DNA from: Epinephelus fuscoguttatus
Taxonomy: Eukaryota > Chordata > Actinopteri > Perciformes > Serranidae
Length of the DNA stretch: 64,000 nt
NCBI RefSeq assembly: GCF_011397635.1
Contig: NC_064757.1
Span: forward strand, 32,587,839-32,651,838
Direction of reading: 5' to 3'
Both the position numbers and the translations under genes were made by a program. The notes below the pieces were generated by a model. The model was not told the DNA's origin. It made no database searches and saw nothing but the letters and a program-made list of their open reading frames with translations. Positions within the stretch are counted from its first letter, which is position 1. Each line of letters begins with the position of its first letter. Below, one piece after another: positions 41,741-53,650 of this stretch.

Positions 41741-44370
41741 AAAACTGACTTCACTGCAAGTGGTGAGAAACCCTGGTGAACGTTCAGGTCATGGTAAGTC
41801 TATTCTTATCTTTCCCTCTGAGGTAGGGAGGGACAAAAGGCAACTATTAATGCCTAGCCAGATATTCCATGTGGCAACCATTGCGCTAATGATTAGCTCC
41901 CAAATAAACGGGAAACATACAGACCGACCACAACAGAATGGGAGGGAGGGGACTTCCGTGGTATGGCCTGTAGATGCTGACATCATTTCCTAATATCACC
42001 ACATTACTGTAGAGCTGCAACATTCCCTGATTGCAGGAGAGATTGAATAGTAAATACGCCACAAAAAAAATACGAAAATAGATTTGTCATGTTGCTCTGC
42101 ATCACTACGGCCCATAGGTTTCTGGAGGGCCTGAGTGTGTGCGGAGGCAGAAATGTGAATGAGGGAGAAAAAGAGACATGACCTGTGTCTGACCACCCAC
42201 TTCCCTCAGTAATCATCCACAAACACACTAATCAATGACAGCTGCCTTGATGCAGGATCAAAAGACCGCAGGGAGAACATTAACACCACAGGCTTCCGGG
42301 CCTCATGTTCTCGTATCCCGCCTCTGTGAACATCCATCTCAGCGAGGGCATGAAAAATCAGGAGAGCAGACCAAGACAGGAAGGTGAGAGATCGTCTTCA
42401 CTCTCAAATTTATCCAAGTCGGCCCTTGACTGTGGCTCCGGATTGCAAACAACAAAAGGTGAACTACAGGAATCCAGAGTACAGAAAAGCCTTTGCTTCA
42501 GGCTGTAGTATGTTGTCCTTTAATGTCTTCTTAAGGAATCACCACGACGAATGATTAATACCGAGGAATGCTGCAGAGCATTCCACCATGACAGTCATGG
42601 CCAATGGCAACATATGGAATACTATTTCATGACCATCTCTGCACCATACACAGCAGTGACTATTGCATTTTCCCTGCTCTATGCAATGTGGTGTGACTGC
42701 TGCACCTCTGAGGCCAGATTCATAACAGCACCCTGTGGATAAACCTGTAGATTTACCTGTAGATTAGGAAATTCAAAATATCGAGTGCAATGTCATAAAG
42801 AATATAAATGAAATAATCTAGAAGTCTGTCTTTGACTAAATGGACTTAAAGCATTTAGATTTTTGTATTCCTTTGTTTATTTCAAAACTAAAATTACAAG
42901 AAAAACCCAGCTGGCACCGGACGTCAATATTACGTCAGAAGAACATTGAACTCTTACGTTGTACAGGCGTAAAATTTTGGGTGAAAGGAAAATCAATTTT
43001 AGTCTCCTGACATGACAACCCAGCCAACTCAGCCAACTCAGCCAATTATCAACATCTAATGACAAGCAAACCAGCAAGTAACACACATTAGGAAGGTTAA
43101 TTTGGTCTCTGGTGTGAAGCTATACCACACACAGCCTCAATAGACTTAAATTTGTCCTTAATTGCTCTGTATATACCTTAATGATGAAGTTAATAAATCA
43201 CCAGGGATATAAGCTACATGTGTTCTGCTCAGACTTGAAACTCCACATTTTTTTTTTTTTTTTTTTGCATTTAAAACCCGTGGCGATGAGTATTCTCATG
43301 ACCCCCCCTCAACACTGATCATCTGTCACCTTGTGCATTCCTGAGATTTGTGAATGTTTGAACTCTCTCCAAGACACTGACACGGAGGGAAAAACTGCAA
43401 TAACTGCAAATAGGGGCAGTAATCAGTTTATCAAAGTGGGTCTCCGCATTTCTGGCGCGGGCATTCTCTGTGGCATAATGTGATCCAGCTTTGGGAAACA
43501 AGTGGAAAATGACTGGAGGCTAAAACAACTAATGAATACTTACACTGAGAGGTCTGGTGCAACACATGTTTGTAGTGGGCAGCTACTGAGAGAGTAGAGC
43601 AGGGAGAGAGAGGCACCTCCGTGCGGTTTGCACGGGTCCAGAATTTCCTCTATGATGCGTAAATGTGTGTCAGTTTAATATAATTATCCAACTCTTGGTG
43701 CTTTGGCAAATATTTTAGATCAATGTTCGATTACATAAACAATTCGACAACCACACAAACTCTTTAACGGATCTGTTATTACTCACTCATGTTGTGCAGA
43801 CAACCACTGTCTAAACCCACAAACAGGGCTAACAGTAGCTACACTGCAGACACTGAAGTCATGTCCTCAGCATTTTTTGTGGGGGGAATATTACACAAGC
43901 TAACTTCACATAAAATCCAACATTTCCCAGTGCAAAAGCATACACTTTTTTCCCTAAATGTGAATAAAGGCAGAATAAATAAAATTTAAAAAATCATGAG
44001 CTTTAGTATTTCTCTTCCAGCATCCCTGCAAAGTAGATGGTTTTTTAAAGCATTAACAAAGATCTTGTGGCAGATAAATTTAAGAATAACTGAACAGCTG
44101 GATTTATAAATATAATGACAACAGATTTGATTTACAAATTGTGTTGGGGTTTTACTGGAGGGATTTGAACAGCAGCTTATATGGAATGATGGTCTGGAAA
44201 CACATCTTCACAAAAAAAATAGCCTTGTTATTTTATAAGTTGCTTTATGTTAGTTTATACTTTTATTTCATTACATTTCAGGGAGAAATACTGTACTTTT
44301 TGCTGTATCTTATCACATAAAATAATGTCATATACTAGCCAACAATAGCTGAAATTAACACTATCTAGAG

Positions 44371-45036
44371 CAGGGGTGTCAAACTCCTTTTAGTTCATGG
44401 GGCTTACTTGATCTCAAGTTGGCCAGACCAGTAAAACCACTGTAGAATAACCTCAAAATAATAACAACATTCACATTTTTCATTTTCTCTTAGCGTAAAG
44501 AAGTACAAGTACATTTTGAATGTATCTATTTAATAACAGATGATGAACAGCCTAAGATATCTTAACAAAAAAAGTGCATATTCAACAATATGTCTCAGTT
44601 TTTCCACATAATACTGGCATCACCACACCAAACTAAAGTGGAAGCTATTGAAGAAGCAGGTTAGGTGATCTGTCGCCTTACATACAATTTACTTATCTAA
44701 AGTTTTGGCCGTACCTTAGCTGTAGGGTTCCACCAAAAGTATTTTAAAATAGAAGTCTGACACTGAGTCTTTTGTACTGGAGCTGCTGGTTGACAATATT
44801 TTGCACAATGTTCAGTATCTTAAATATGACCACAGTAAGTATTTATTGTATTTTCAGAGAGCTGTATTCTGGTCAGGGTGGAAAAGCCTCTGAAGCAGCA
44901 TTTTATATGAAGTAGGATACTCATTTAACTTGCTCCTGAAAGCTGCACCTCTAAGCCTTCACAACTGCTTCAATATTAGATGTGCAAAGTCATCTAGTGG
45001 GCCGGATTAGAGCTGGCCCCATGTTTGACACTCCTG
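44371..45036. mobile_element. hAT-type non-autonomous element, 666 bp
   Basis: Terminal inverted repeats caggggtgtcaaact (left) and gtttgacactcctg (right), flanked by atctagag and atcttgag, an 8-bp target duplication with one change. The central kilobase-scale transposase is absent; a phrase typical of this family (gtgggccggatt) sits near the right end. Confidence 0.88.
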
Positions 45037-45242
45037 ATCTTGAGCAACTACAACAGTAAAATGCTACTTACACAAGTAAGCATTAGTAATAATGATCCAA
45101 TAATACAATGTTCAATTAAGGAATACTCACAGGCGGCATTTTTTGCATGGTGAGTGATATGTACTTTTCCAACTAATACATGTACTTTTAGGGACTGTAA
45201 GGAAACTATTAGGGTGGAGAGTGGGGTTGGATCTTGAATTTC

Positions 45243-45243
<1 letters not shown>

Positions 45244-45289
<46 letters not shown>
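45244..45289. repeat. (TA)n microsatellite
   Basis: About 46 bp of alternating TA. Confidence 0.95.
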
Positions 45290-45291
<2 letters not shown>

Positions 45292-45599
45292 ATGTATTAT
45301 TATTAGTGCTATTATTGTTATCTATCATAAATCTTAAAAGGGAAGAATTAATCTAGCAAAAGAAAAAGGTAAAAGACCCTCACAGCATTAAAAAAAGAAA
45401 CATAACCTGACCACCGCCACCCTTTATCATTGTGTACTTGAGTAAAATTGTGAATGTAGGACTTTTACCTAAATACATGCATATTTAATTTAGGTATTTC
45501 TACATTTACTTAGAGGTAAATAATCTAAATAACCTTACCGTCACTGATGAAACTGTGCTGTATTTTGAGTCTGCACAATGCACCATTAATGGCTGCACT

Positions 45600-45876
45600 T
45601 CCACTCCGCGCCACAAGAGGGAGACACTTGTATTTTGATATCACGCGCTGTCATTGATAATCAGCGACAGCGAGTTTGTTGTTAAAGGAAGTGGTCAAAA
45701 AAAGTTGTGTATACTGTGATACCAACCGACAGAGGGAAAAAACACCATGAAAGAGAGATAGGGCGTGTTTTGTTGTCATATAACACAAGCGATTGCTTCT
45801 ACGCAAAACCCAAAGCGGTGATTATCTTTTCTTCGTCTTTCTCTGATGCTGCGTTGAGAACAAGCGAGCAGTCATC
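45600..45876 (+). promoter_or_regulatory. paip1: Probable paip1 promoter and 5'UTR
   Basis: Moderately CpG-containing sequence (cactccgcgccac, tatcacgcgctg) directly before the paip1 ATG. There is no obvious TATA box, as expected for a housekeeping gene. The transcription start is not determinable. Confidence 0.4.
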
Positions 45877-46075
45877 ATGAACGAGAGTTTCGACCGAGCT
45901 CCTGGATCGGGGAGAAGCCGAAATCTCCCCACAGACCCCGGGCTAGCTGATATCGTCGGGGACGGGGACACCAAAACCCAGCTTTTCAACCAAAGGGAAC
46001 CGCTGAGGCAGCCGCGAACATCCCCGCCTTTCGCTGAGAACAACATGAGCGCGGCCAACGCCATTGCTGCTGGAG
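45877..46075 (+). CDS. paip1: paip1 exon 1: N-terminus
   Basis: 66 codons plus 1 nt: MNESFDRAPGSGRSRN, similar to the mammalian short-isoform start (M-x-x-x-FDRAP), then a proline-rich disordered stretch. Donor g|gtaggg. Confidence 0.93.
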
Positions 46076-49000
46076 GTAGGGAGCTGTCAACTAGGCTAAC
46101 GGTAACTGAGCTAATTTGGCTAAATAGCTACTTTCAGATTCGGTTTTGTGTAAATGCAACTGACATGACATGGCCACTAAAGGCCAGACTGTGTTTCCCT
46201 GAATTTAATAGTAGCTACAAAATTTCCTCTGGCTGACAGCTTGTCTAAGAAGCACGTAGTGGTTGAAATTTTCGTTTAACCTGTTGTTAATCTGGTGTTG
46301 TCAATTAGTTAGCTAGCTGCTAACTAGCGTTCCATTAATGTTAGCTTGTTCAACCGTTAGCATTTTGGCGTTGCGACATGCACCTGTTGGATTGTTATTT
46401 CATGTGTGGTAACGCAGTGTCTAAATAAAGCTCCCACTCAAATGTCACATCGTTGGTTAGTTACGTGTCACAGTTAAAGCTGTCTTACCCAGCTAAAACT
46501 TTGGAGAGCTAACATCCACTGCAGCTAACTAGCTTAGTGTAAAGTTAGCATAATCAGAGCAAAGGGGAAGAATCAGTTCCCCTTTTAAATCTGATCAAGT
46601 ATTTGGCCTTAAATTGGAGGGGAAGTAAAGTAACAGTGAGGTAAATCACGGTGTAGATATACTGATAAAACCTTATTCTTTGAGTATCAGTTTCACAGAA
46701 TAAGACCAGTGTTTGGAGCATTGGATGCCCTATTGTGATCTGTTTCTAAAGGACTATGCCTCTGTATGGCCATGGCCAAAACCACGTGATTACATGGGCA
46801 GGTCTGAAAAGCACAACTGCATCTGTATTAAAAGTCTCCTAAAGTACATTAGTATCAACCAGTATGGGTGGAAAATGTATATATAATTCCTGCATGATCC
46901 AGTACTCATTTCTGGGATGGTAGCCAACCAACCAAACACTATCCCACTCCAGTAGGTTGATGTGCACTGCACTCGAGCTGCACCTACAGCATGACCTTAA
47001 ATGTTCAGTCAGGCAGTTGGGAGCTGTACCTGCACACATGCATGCGCTGCAGCACTGGGGGGCAGGTGCACACACACTCTGCTGCCAACATTAGTCTGTG
47101 TGAAACATGTAGTGTGCGCAGCAGCACTAAAGTCAGTGGTACATAGCAGGGAGCATTATGTATTATGTGCTGTATTGCAGCTTTACACTTATTTTTTGTA
47201 CTTTCTAAACCCTGCAGGACAGTGCTGTGTAGTGGTGTGTTCCGTTTAATTCTGGTGCACTATGCCTCTGATTTCCTATTGATCCGTGTTCGTCAGATCT
47301 CATAAAACGGCTAAAACCAGTGAAGAATTTATTCTACTAACAAGTAGTCTGTGGTCTGAGTAGCTAAAGTATATTGGTATAGCTTATTCTTCTGTGTGGA
47401 AGTCTCACATTGCTGTCCAGGAAGTATCAAAAACACATCAATGAGCCACATTTTTGCAATGGGTGTCTTCATTACTATAAACATGGACATTGTAGGGTTT
47501 TTTTCTTTATGTTGAGTCAATCCCATTTACAGAAACCTTCTGCTGCAAATGCTTGCTGGTGCAACAAGTCTTTGGCTGAAAATGGTCTCAAACAACAGCA
47601 CAACTTACTCCTGTTTGACTTAAGTTTGCTAAAATTACAGTGCCCAGCTGTTACAGAGAGTAAGTCAGTCTTAAAGTATATTTGTGAACTGTTTCGAAGG
47701 ATCGAAATTTTTGAGTCAATAGTTCACAACAAGAATATATGTAGTATTACCAGCTTTGTCTTTAAAGAAAAAAAGAGAAAGTGAACATGTGGGTTGAGTG
47801 GTGTCGCAGAGGCCTAAATCAAAGACTGAGAACATTTTTCTTCTTCCTCTTTCAGACTTTAAAAGACAGAACAAACCCCAACAAAGTGCGAATGCCAACA
47901 GTATGTCTGCCTCCATAGGTTTTAATGAGGTGGATTCCTTGGTCAAGTCATCAAAGCTTTCAGCCAGTGCCCCAGAGTTTGTCCCCTCGGGAGTCAGCCA
48001 GTATGAAGTAAGAGGCATTTTACACTATCACTGCCTTTACTCTGATGCTATTGCTCTTATTGTTTTATATTGTTAAACAACATGTATTGTAATGGTTCCA
48101 AGCTTCCAAGTTGGACCTGTGTCAGTGGTGCATCCATCATTACATCTGTAAAGATCAGAATATCTTATACATTTAGATGTCTAACTTAAATGTTACTTGG
48201 CTAATTTGAAGTAGCAAGACAAAGTGCTTTGGATTTTTTTTATTAATTTTTTACTGTGATTTTTGTGTAGGACCCCTCTTATTATGATGACAATGAAAGC
48301 TACTACAGTGAACCAACCTTGGCTGAAACGGTCACAGACTTCCTCGGCCACCTGAGCTCCTCACCAGGGTCCTTCGAGTCAGATGTTGAACAGATAACTG
48401 CCATGCTCAATTCCTGGGTTACTACTGAAGAGTTGTTGAATGAACTGGTGGAACTGATCTACACACAGGTTTGGGGCGACATATTCAGTCCAAATTGAAA
48501 CAAAACTTGTCTAAACACAGCATACACTTTGAATTTAAATATAAATGTATGTTAGTGACAAAACACACGATTGTATAAGGTACCACACTGGGTATTAAGT
48601 TTTCTTCTCATTGCAGTCGACAGCCATTCCAAACTTCTCTTACACGGGCGCCAGGCTCTGTAACTACCTGTCCCATCACCTCACTATCAGCCCACCAAGT
48701 GGCAACTTTCGACAGCTCCTCCTGCAAAGGTGATTTATTTCTGTCTTTACTGGATTTAATGTGGGTTAAAGATCTCATAACAAATATTGGCTTAACTTGT
48801 CATTAAATACAATTTCTTTATAGTTAGAATGTTGAAACAAAGGTGACAGTGTTGTTACAAGATGATGCAAAATCATCTGATAGAAATTTTGGTATCACAC
48901 AAGCAGTAATACAATTAAAATAATAATAAGGCCAACATGCAGAGCATCTTGACCTGTCACTGTTCAAATGAATATTAAAAAGGAAGAATGTTGTCTGCTC

Positions 49001-52000
49001 TAGATGTCGAATAGAGTATGAACAGAGGGATGCAGCTGTTCGCGGAGAACTGGAAACCCAGAAGAAATTCCACTCCTTTGTGCTCTTTCTGGGAGAGCTA
49101 TACCTTAACCTGGAGGTAAGAGGTTCTCTTGTTTAAATGCATTTATTTAATTTGTGTATTAAATTTTACACAACACAATCCTGACTTCCTATTTGGACCA
49201 TGGTTGTTTTGGTAACACCCTGCTTGAATTGCTGCCAGACGTTTAGGATGTCTGGTGATGCTGCTGGTGCTTTCCGTTGTATTCTGGTCACCTGTATACA
49301 TGTTGTAGATCTCAGGGGAGGGATTAACTTTGCAAGTTGGGTTCATAAGCCATTAACACAAGAATAGTTTGCCTTCAATCTTTTCATTTTATTAGTCAGT
49401 CGTTGTAATTTGTGCCAATCTGTTTTTGTGTCTTCAGATTAAGAGAGGGAAAGGACCTCCAAGTCGAGCAGATATCCTCCTCAATGGTCTGAAGGACCTG
49501 ATGAACAGCCTGTTCTCCAATCCTGTGGATGCAAATCTCATCTGCGCTGTGAAACTGCTTAAGGTTTCATATCTCAATATGTTTACACATTGGTATAGAA
49601 AGCTTTCCAGGTAGTTTTGTTGTTTAGGGGGGTAATGATAATGTGTTTTGCATTTGCAGCTGACAGGCTCTGTCCTGGATGACGCGTGGAAAGAAAGTGG
49701 GAAACCACACATGGATGAACTGATCCAAAGAATAGAGACTATTCTACTGGATGCCACCTGCAGCAGGTATGTATATCAATGTGGTCTTTTGTGTGCAGTG
49801 AATACTCCAGGCTTATGCTTAAGGTTACGTTAGATTTAAAAAGCTTGGAACATCTGAGATGCTGCAACTTTGCGGAGACATTCACAGAGGTGTCTGCTAA
49901 TATAGTTGCACCTAATGATCATGTGTGACAGTCATCCAGCATCAAAAAGCTATGGATGAATAAATATTTCACAAAAAATGAATCAATTATATACAGATGA
50001 GGTCTTAGGTTCGGAGTTTTATGAACAATGGTAATGAAGCCAATGTTTACCCGAGTGTTATGTTTTAACACACACTGCACTTGAAACGTGCCATCATTCA
50101 AAAATCAGCCATAACCTGGCAAAAGACTAAGCAGTTAAGAGTTAAACCCTAATAAAGGTCCTGGGTAACTCGTGTTGATATGAGCATATTTTGTCTTCAG
50201 AGATGTCAGACAGATGCTTCTAAAACTAGTGGAGTTGAGATCAAGTGACTGGGGCAGAGTCCGTGCTGCCGCAGCAGCCAGCAACGCCACACCAGACAAT
50301 GACCCTAACTACTTTATGGTGAGTGTCAAATGTACCATACTCACCACTTTTCTTCCTTTTTTAAAATATTATTATTCTTTTTCATAATCTCTGTATTTCT
50401 GTTTGTCATTTGTTTTTCTCCTATTAGAATGAACCTACATTCTACACAGAAGACGGCACTCCTTTCACAGCAGCAGATCCAGGTGACTCAAGAAAATATG
50501 AACATGACAGATCAGGACAGGCTAGCATTGGCTGTGTATCAGCCTGTCTATAGCTAGCTGTGTTTAGTCAGTCACAGGCACAGTTGACATGTAAGATAAC
50601 TCTCTGGTGTCTGCTTTTAAGTAATAAGTAAAAAAAAGAATAAAATAAAACGGTTAAAGACTAAAAAAAGAAGGCGTAATATTTCCTAATTTATTTTTTG
50701 ATATTAGAGTTATAACAGTTATATCTATAAAACAGTGGTTTTATAAGTGAAAGAATGAATCAGTTCTATAAATTGTACTGTTGTTAAATGTTGTTTAGTA
50801 TATTGCAATCGACGCAAAGGAAAAATTGGCATACTCATTTATATCAATCATGTGCACAGTTAAAACTGAAGCTATGCCGCCTTTTAATTCTAGGCAAAAA
50901 TTCAAAATGGAAACAGTGTTGATAGAAATGGACTTTACATTTGTTTGCGATGCATTATTGTGCTGATTGTAAAAAAAAAAAAATCAGTTCTGTAATTGGA
51001 AGATGGCAACATGAAGCAGTATGCAAACAGCTTTTTATTAATACTTTTGTTATTTTTATTATTAGCATTTAAATTTATTTATTTGTTATGTGATATGTTA
51101 TTCTCCAGCTAAACTACTATTTATTTGAAACGTTACTACAAAATATGCTGGTTAGAAAACGGACGTTGCCTCACAAACACACTGCATAATTTATTTTAGA
51201 TAACAATATTTGTAATAAATTTGCATTTTGGCCTGATTCATCCTGTTTACTCTTCTCAGCCATCTCACTCAATAAGTCTTTTAAATTGTGGAAAAAGCAG
51301 TCATCTCCTACTTTAAATGGGAAAACATCTGCAGTCATGTTCTAGCCTCTTCTGTGTTTAAGTGTCATTGTCTCTGCTTTTGCAGAATATGCTGAAAAAT
51401 ACCAGGAGATCATGGACAGGCAGCATTATTTCCATGACATTGATGGAGAAAATGGAAATGACCTGTAAGTACATATCATAGGAGTAAAAATAATATAGGT
51501 GGGGCATGCATGATTTTCTTTTAGTGCACAGCTACCAACTTTACTGGATGACCTGTTGATGCTTGTTGCTATGGATACCTTTCATAACACATACTTTTCC
51601 GCTTATCTGTAGTGATTTTTATAAATCTATATTTTTTTGGTGCGAGTTGCTGAGTGTTTGCAATATCAGCCATAGAGATGTCTGCCGTCTCTTCAATACA
51701 ATGGAACTAGTTGGCACTCGGCTTGTGGTGCTCAAAGTCCAGTTTCATGTAGGGACTGTTGTCTTTCTACTGAACTACACCTGCCAACCACATTTCTGTG
51801 CAGAAGGAAGTGTGCATCTCTTAGCTCACCTAGCGCGAGGTGATGCCATGTAGATGTTTACGTCTCGCACTGTCACGAGCCTCTCGTAGACGCACGCCTC
51901 CTTCTGAGCAGTGAGCCGGTTGATAGGTGAAGTTCAGTAGAAAGAAAGTAGCTCCTGCATGAAACGGCTCACAGCAACATGTACAAGGCAAGTCTGAGAG

Positions 52001-52628
52001 TCATTGTCCCTTTCCAACACAGAAGCTGAGTGTCACTGTGAATGAAACTGGTCCTATCATATATACTGTATATTTCTGCTGTAGTACGTGCATTTAAAAA
52101 TGTCCTCAAAGTAAGAAGTTGGGACAGTTTCATTTCTCATATCTGTGTTATTCTTCACCAGCCTATTGTTATTTTTCAACCCATATCTATAGAGGTTCAA
52201 CAGTACCACCGTGCTGGTACATCTTGGGTCATGTGACTACATTGTGGCTTCACACAGGTCATATAACCACCTGTGGGCCCCTGAGCTTGGCAAAAGTGTT
52301 TGACTGGCCCACAATGCAACAGGGTCGACCGTTCCCTCAGATTCAGTGTAGTCAGCAGTTCAGTGTCAAAGAGGGCTTAGCTCGCTCCTGTCCTCTCTCT
52401 CAGAACTGTGCATGTGTGTGTGAGCTTGTGTTTTTGTGTGTCGTGTAAATGCCAGTTACTTGCACATATTATCATTAGTAATACACACTCCATCTGCACA
52501 TACAGTTAAAAGTAAATCACTGGTTTTGTTGTGTTCACAGATACGACTCTGAAGACGAGATGGAGCCTGAGATAGAAGAAGCTTTTGAGAATTTTTGTTT
52601 AGAATCAGAGAGGAAACGACAACAATGA
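45877..52628 (+). CDS. paip1: Poly(A)-binding protein-interacting protein 1, 11 coding exons
   Basis: Cytoplasmic translation stimulator that binds PABP and the eIF4A/eIF3 machinery to support mRNA circularisation. Exons: 45877-46075, 47856-48007, 48271-48468, 48617-48729, 49004-49115, 49438-49563, 49660-49766, 50201-50318, 50428-50482, 51386-51464, 52541-52628; 1347 nt, 448 residues plus TGA, all phases consistent. Visible parts: disordered N-terminus; PAM2 motif LSASAPEFVPSG (about 101-112) for the PABP MLLE domain; MIF4G fold (about 135-355) with NFSYTGARLCNYLSHHLTIS, FVLFLGELYLNLE and NLICAVKLLKLTGS; then NDPNYFMNEPTFYT; and an acidic C-terminal PAM1-like tail (DEMEPEIEEAFENFCLESER) for PABP RRMs. 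The start ATG has A at -3. Human isoforms are 367-479 residues, so this is full length. Identification is very secure. Confidence 0.97.
46076..47855. other. paip1 intron 1
   Basis: 1780 bp; gttagctag-type short motifs near 46300-46550 but no supported feature. Confidence 0.85.
47856..48007 (+). CDS. paip1: paip1 exon 2: PAM2 motif
   Basis: Encodes DFKRQNKPQQSANANSMS and the PABP-binding PAM2 motif LSASAPEFVPSG with its key Leu, Phe and Pro. Donor gaa|gtaaga. Confidence 0.96.
48271..48468 (+). CDS. paip1: paip1 exon 3: start of MIF4G domain
   Basis: 66 codons, phase 0/0: a Tyr/Asp/Glu-rich stretch (DPSYYDDNESYYSEP), then TLAETVTDFLGHL and VTTEELLNELVELIYTQ. Confidence 0.97.
48617..48729 (+). 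CDS. paip1: paip1 exon 4: MIF4G domain
   Basis: STAIPNFSYTGARLCNYLSH through FRQLLLQ, nearly invariant in PAIP1. Ends ag|gtgatt. Confidence 0.97.
49004..49115 (+). CDS. paip1: paip1 exon 5: MIF4G domain
   Basis: CRIEYEQRDAAVRGELE and FVLFLGELYLNLE. Donor gag|gtaaga. Confidence 0.97.
49116..49437. other. paip1 intron 5
   Basis: 322 bp. A chance minus-strand frame covers it; no supported feature. Confidence 0.8.
49438..49563 (+). CDS. paip1: paip1 exon 6: MIF4G domain
   Basis: 42 codons, phase 0/0: RADILLNGLKDLMNSLFSNP and NLICAVKLLK. Confidence 0.97.
49660..49766 (+). CDS. paip1: paip1 exon 7: MIF4G domain
   Basis: LTGSVLDDAWKESGK through IQRIETILLDATCS; ends ag|gtatgt. Confidence 0.97.
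49767..50200. other. paip1 intron 7
   Basis: 434 bp; nothing recognised. Confidence 0.8.
50201..50318 (+). CDS. paip1: paip1 exon 8: end of MIF4G domain
   Basis: DVRQMLLKLVELRSSDWGRV and ATPDNDPNYFM. Donor atg|gtgagt. Confidence 0.97.
50428..50482 (+). CDS. paip1: paip1 exon 9
   Basis: NEPTFYTEDGTPFTAADP, a 55-bp exon conserved in vertebrate PAIP1. Donor g|gtgact. Confidence 0.96.
50483..51385. other. paip1 intron 9
   Basis: 903 bp, very AT-rich; nothing recognised. Confidence 0.8.
51386..51464 (+). CDS. paip1: paip1 exon 10
   Basis: EYAEKYQEIMDRQHYFHDID then GENGND; it ends ct|gtaagt, joining to a Leu codon. Shorter between here and the acidic tail than the human protein. Confidence 0.95.
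51590..51985 (+). mobile_element. Diverged foldback-element copy in paip1 intron 10
   Basis: Shares ggtgcgagttgctgagtgtt, tagagatgtctgccgtctct and ggcactcggcttgtggtgct with the copies at 32198 and 61590. Its internal part tcatgtagggactgttgtc / ctgccaaccac recurs inverted at 51900-51975. Element edges are degraded. Confidence 0.7.
52541..52628 (+). CDS. paip1: paip1 exon 11: acidic C-terminus and stop
   Basis: YDSEDEMEPEIEEAFENFCL then ESERKRQQ and TGA at 52626-52628; matches the PABP-binding C-terminal region of mammalian PAIP1. Confidence 0.97.
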
Positions 52629-53650
52629 CGTGAGAGTGAAAAATCCGTGTGACACAACAGGCACATACTGTACTTCTCCCACTCGAGTTGCTGGAATGTT
52701 GAAAAGCGAAAGGAAACTAGCATCAGATAGGTTCAGACTTCTAATTTACTGCAAACAAGCAATTTAACAAAAAGAGCTGTTCTTAGTTGCACTTCTGACA
52801 CTTTTTTCAGTCAGTGTTGATTAGTAAACGGGGACGATCAACAGGGTTTACTGTTCGGAATATTGAGTTCTAACTTTTTTTTTTTTTTTTTTTTTTTTTT
52901 GGACATGAAAGTTCTTTTGTTGTTGTTTTAAATTCTTTCAGAAACTTATTTCCTTTACGCCTAAACTAAATGCCAAGAGGGAAATAGTGTGCTGTGGATT
53001 TTTTTAGAGTTTTTTTTCCTGAAAAGACGGATTTTATCAGATGTGTGCATAATTTGTTGAATACTAATTAACGCCCCACGCAAACAGTGCAGGCCAAAAA
53101 AAAATACATCGTCAGAGATGCGTCATCTTAATGTAAAACGCACTGTAGAAGGGTAAGGTGGTTGCTTTACTACATATACGTTGCATTTCCAGCTTTCATC
53201 TTGACTTTTGAGAACTACCGTCTCTCGTCAGATTGCCAACACTATATTCAATGCTATTCACTTTCTCATCTGGCTGCAGTTGAGTGGTCAGGAAGTCTGT
53301 GAAAGGCTGTGCAGTTTGAAACCTGTTGTAAGAAAACAAATACTTAAATTCAGTTTTAAACAGGAAGTGAATATAGTAAAACAAAGGTAAAATAACCAAA
53401 TTTCTAAGAATACAGTGTATCTAAATTTAATTTGTTTCCTGAATGTAGCTTTAAATATCTAGACATCTTGCAGTTTGCAGTGGTCCAGGTGACATAATGC
53501 AGCTGCAACAAAGGATTTAAAGTTATCCCAAGACTGAAAGACTGTTTACCAGCAATCCATGGAGCCCATGAAAAGGAATGTTGTTTTATAGTTTGTAAAT
53601 ATTATTTATGGTATTGTTTGCCTGCAATAAATTCTTTATAATGTGAGAGT
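52629..53650 (+). other. paip1: paip1 3'UTR
   Basis: AATAAA at 53626-53631 followed by a T/G-rich stretch is a convincing polyadenylation site about 1 kb after the stop. A 26-bp poly-T tract lies at 52875-52900. Confidence 0.7.

Larger units (their letters stand above)
41741..45600. other. Intergenic DNA between fgf10 and paip1
   Basis: Contains a short tandem cagccaact repeat (about 43019-43045), a poly-T tract (about 43249-43266), the hAT element at 44371-45036, further decayed repeat sequence at about 45050-45490 and a (TA)n run at 45244-45289. No gene is seen; in particular nnt, which lies between these genes in human, is absent. Confidence 0.75.
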
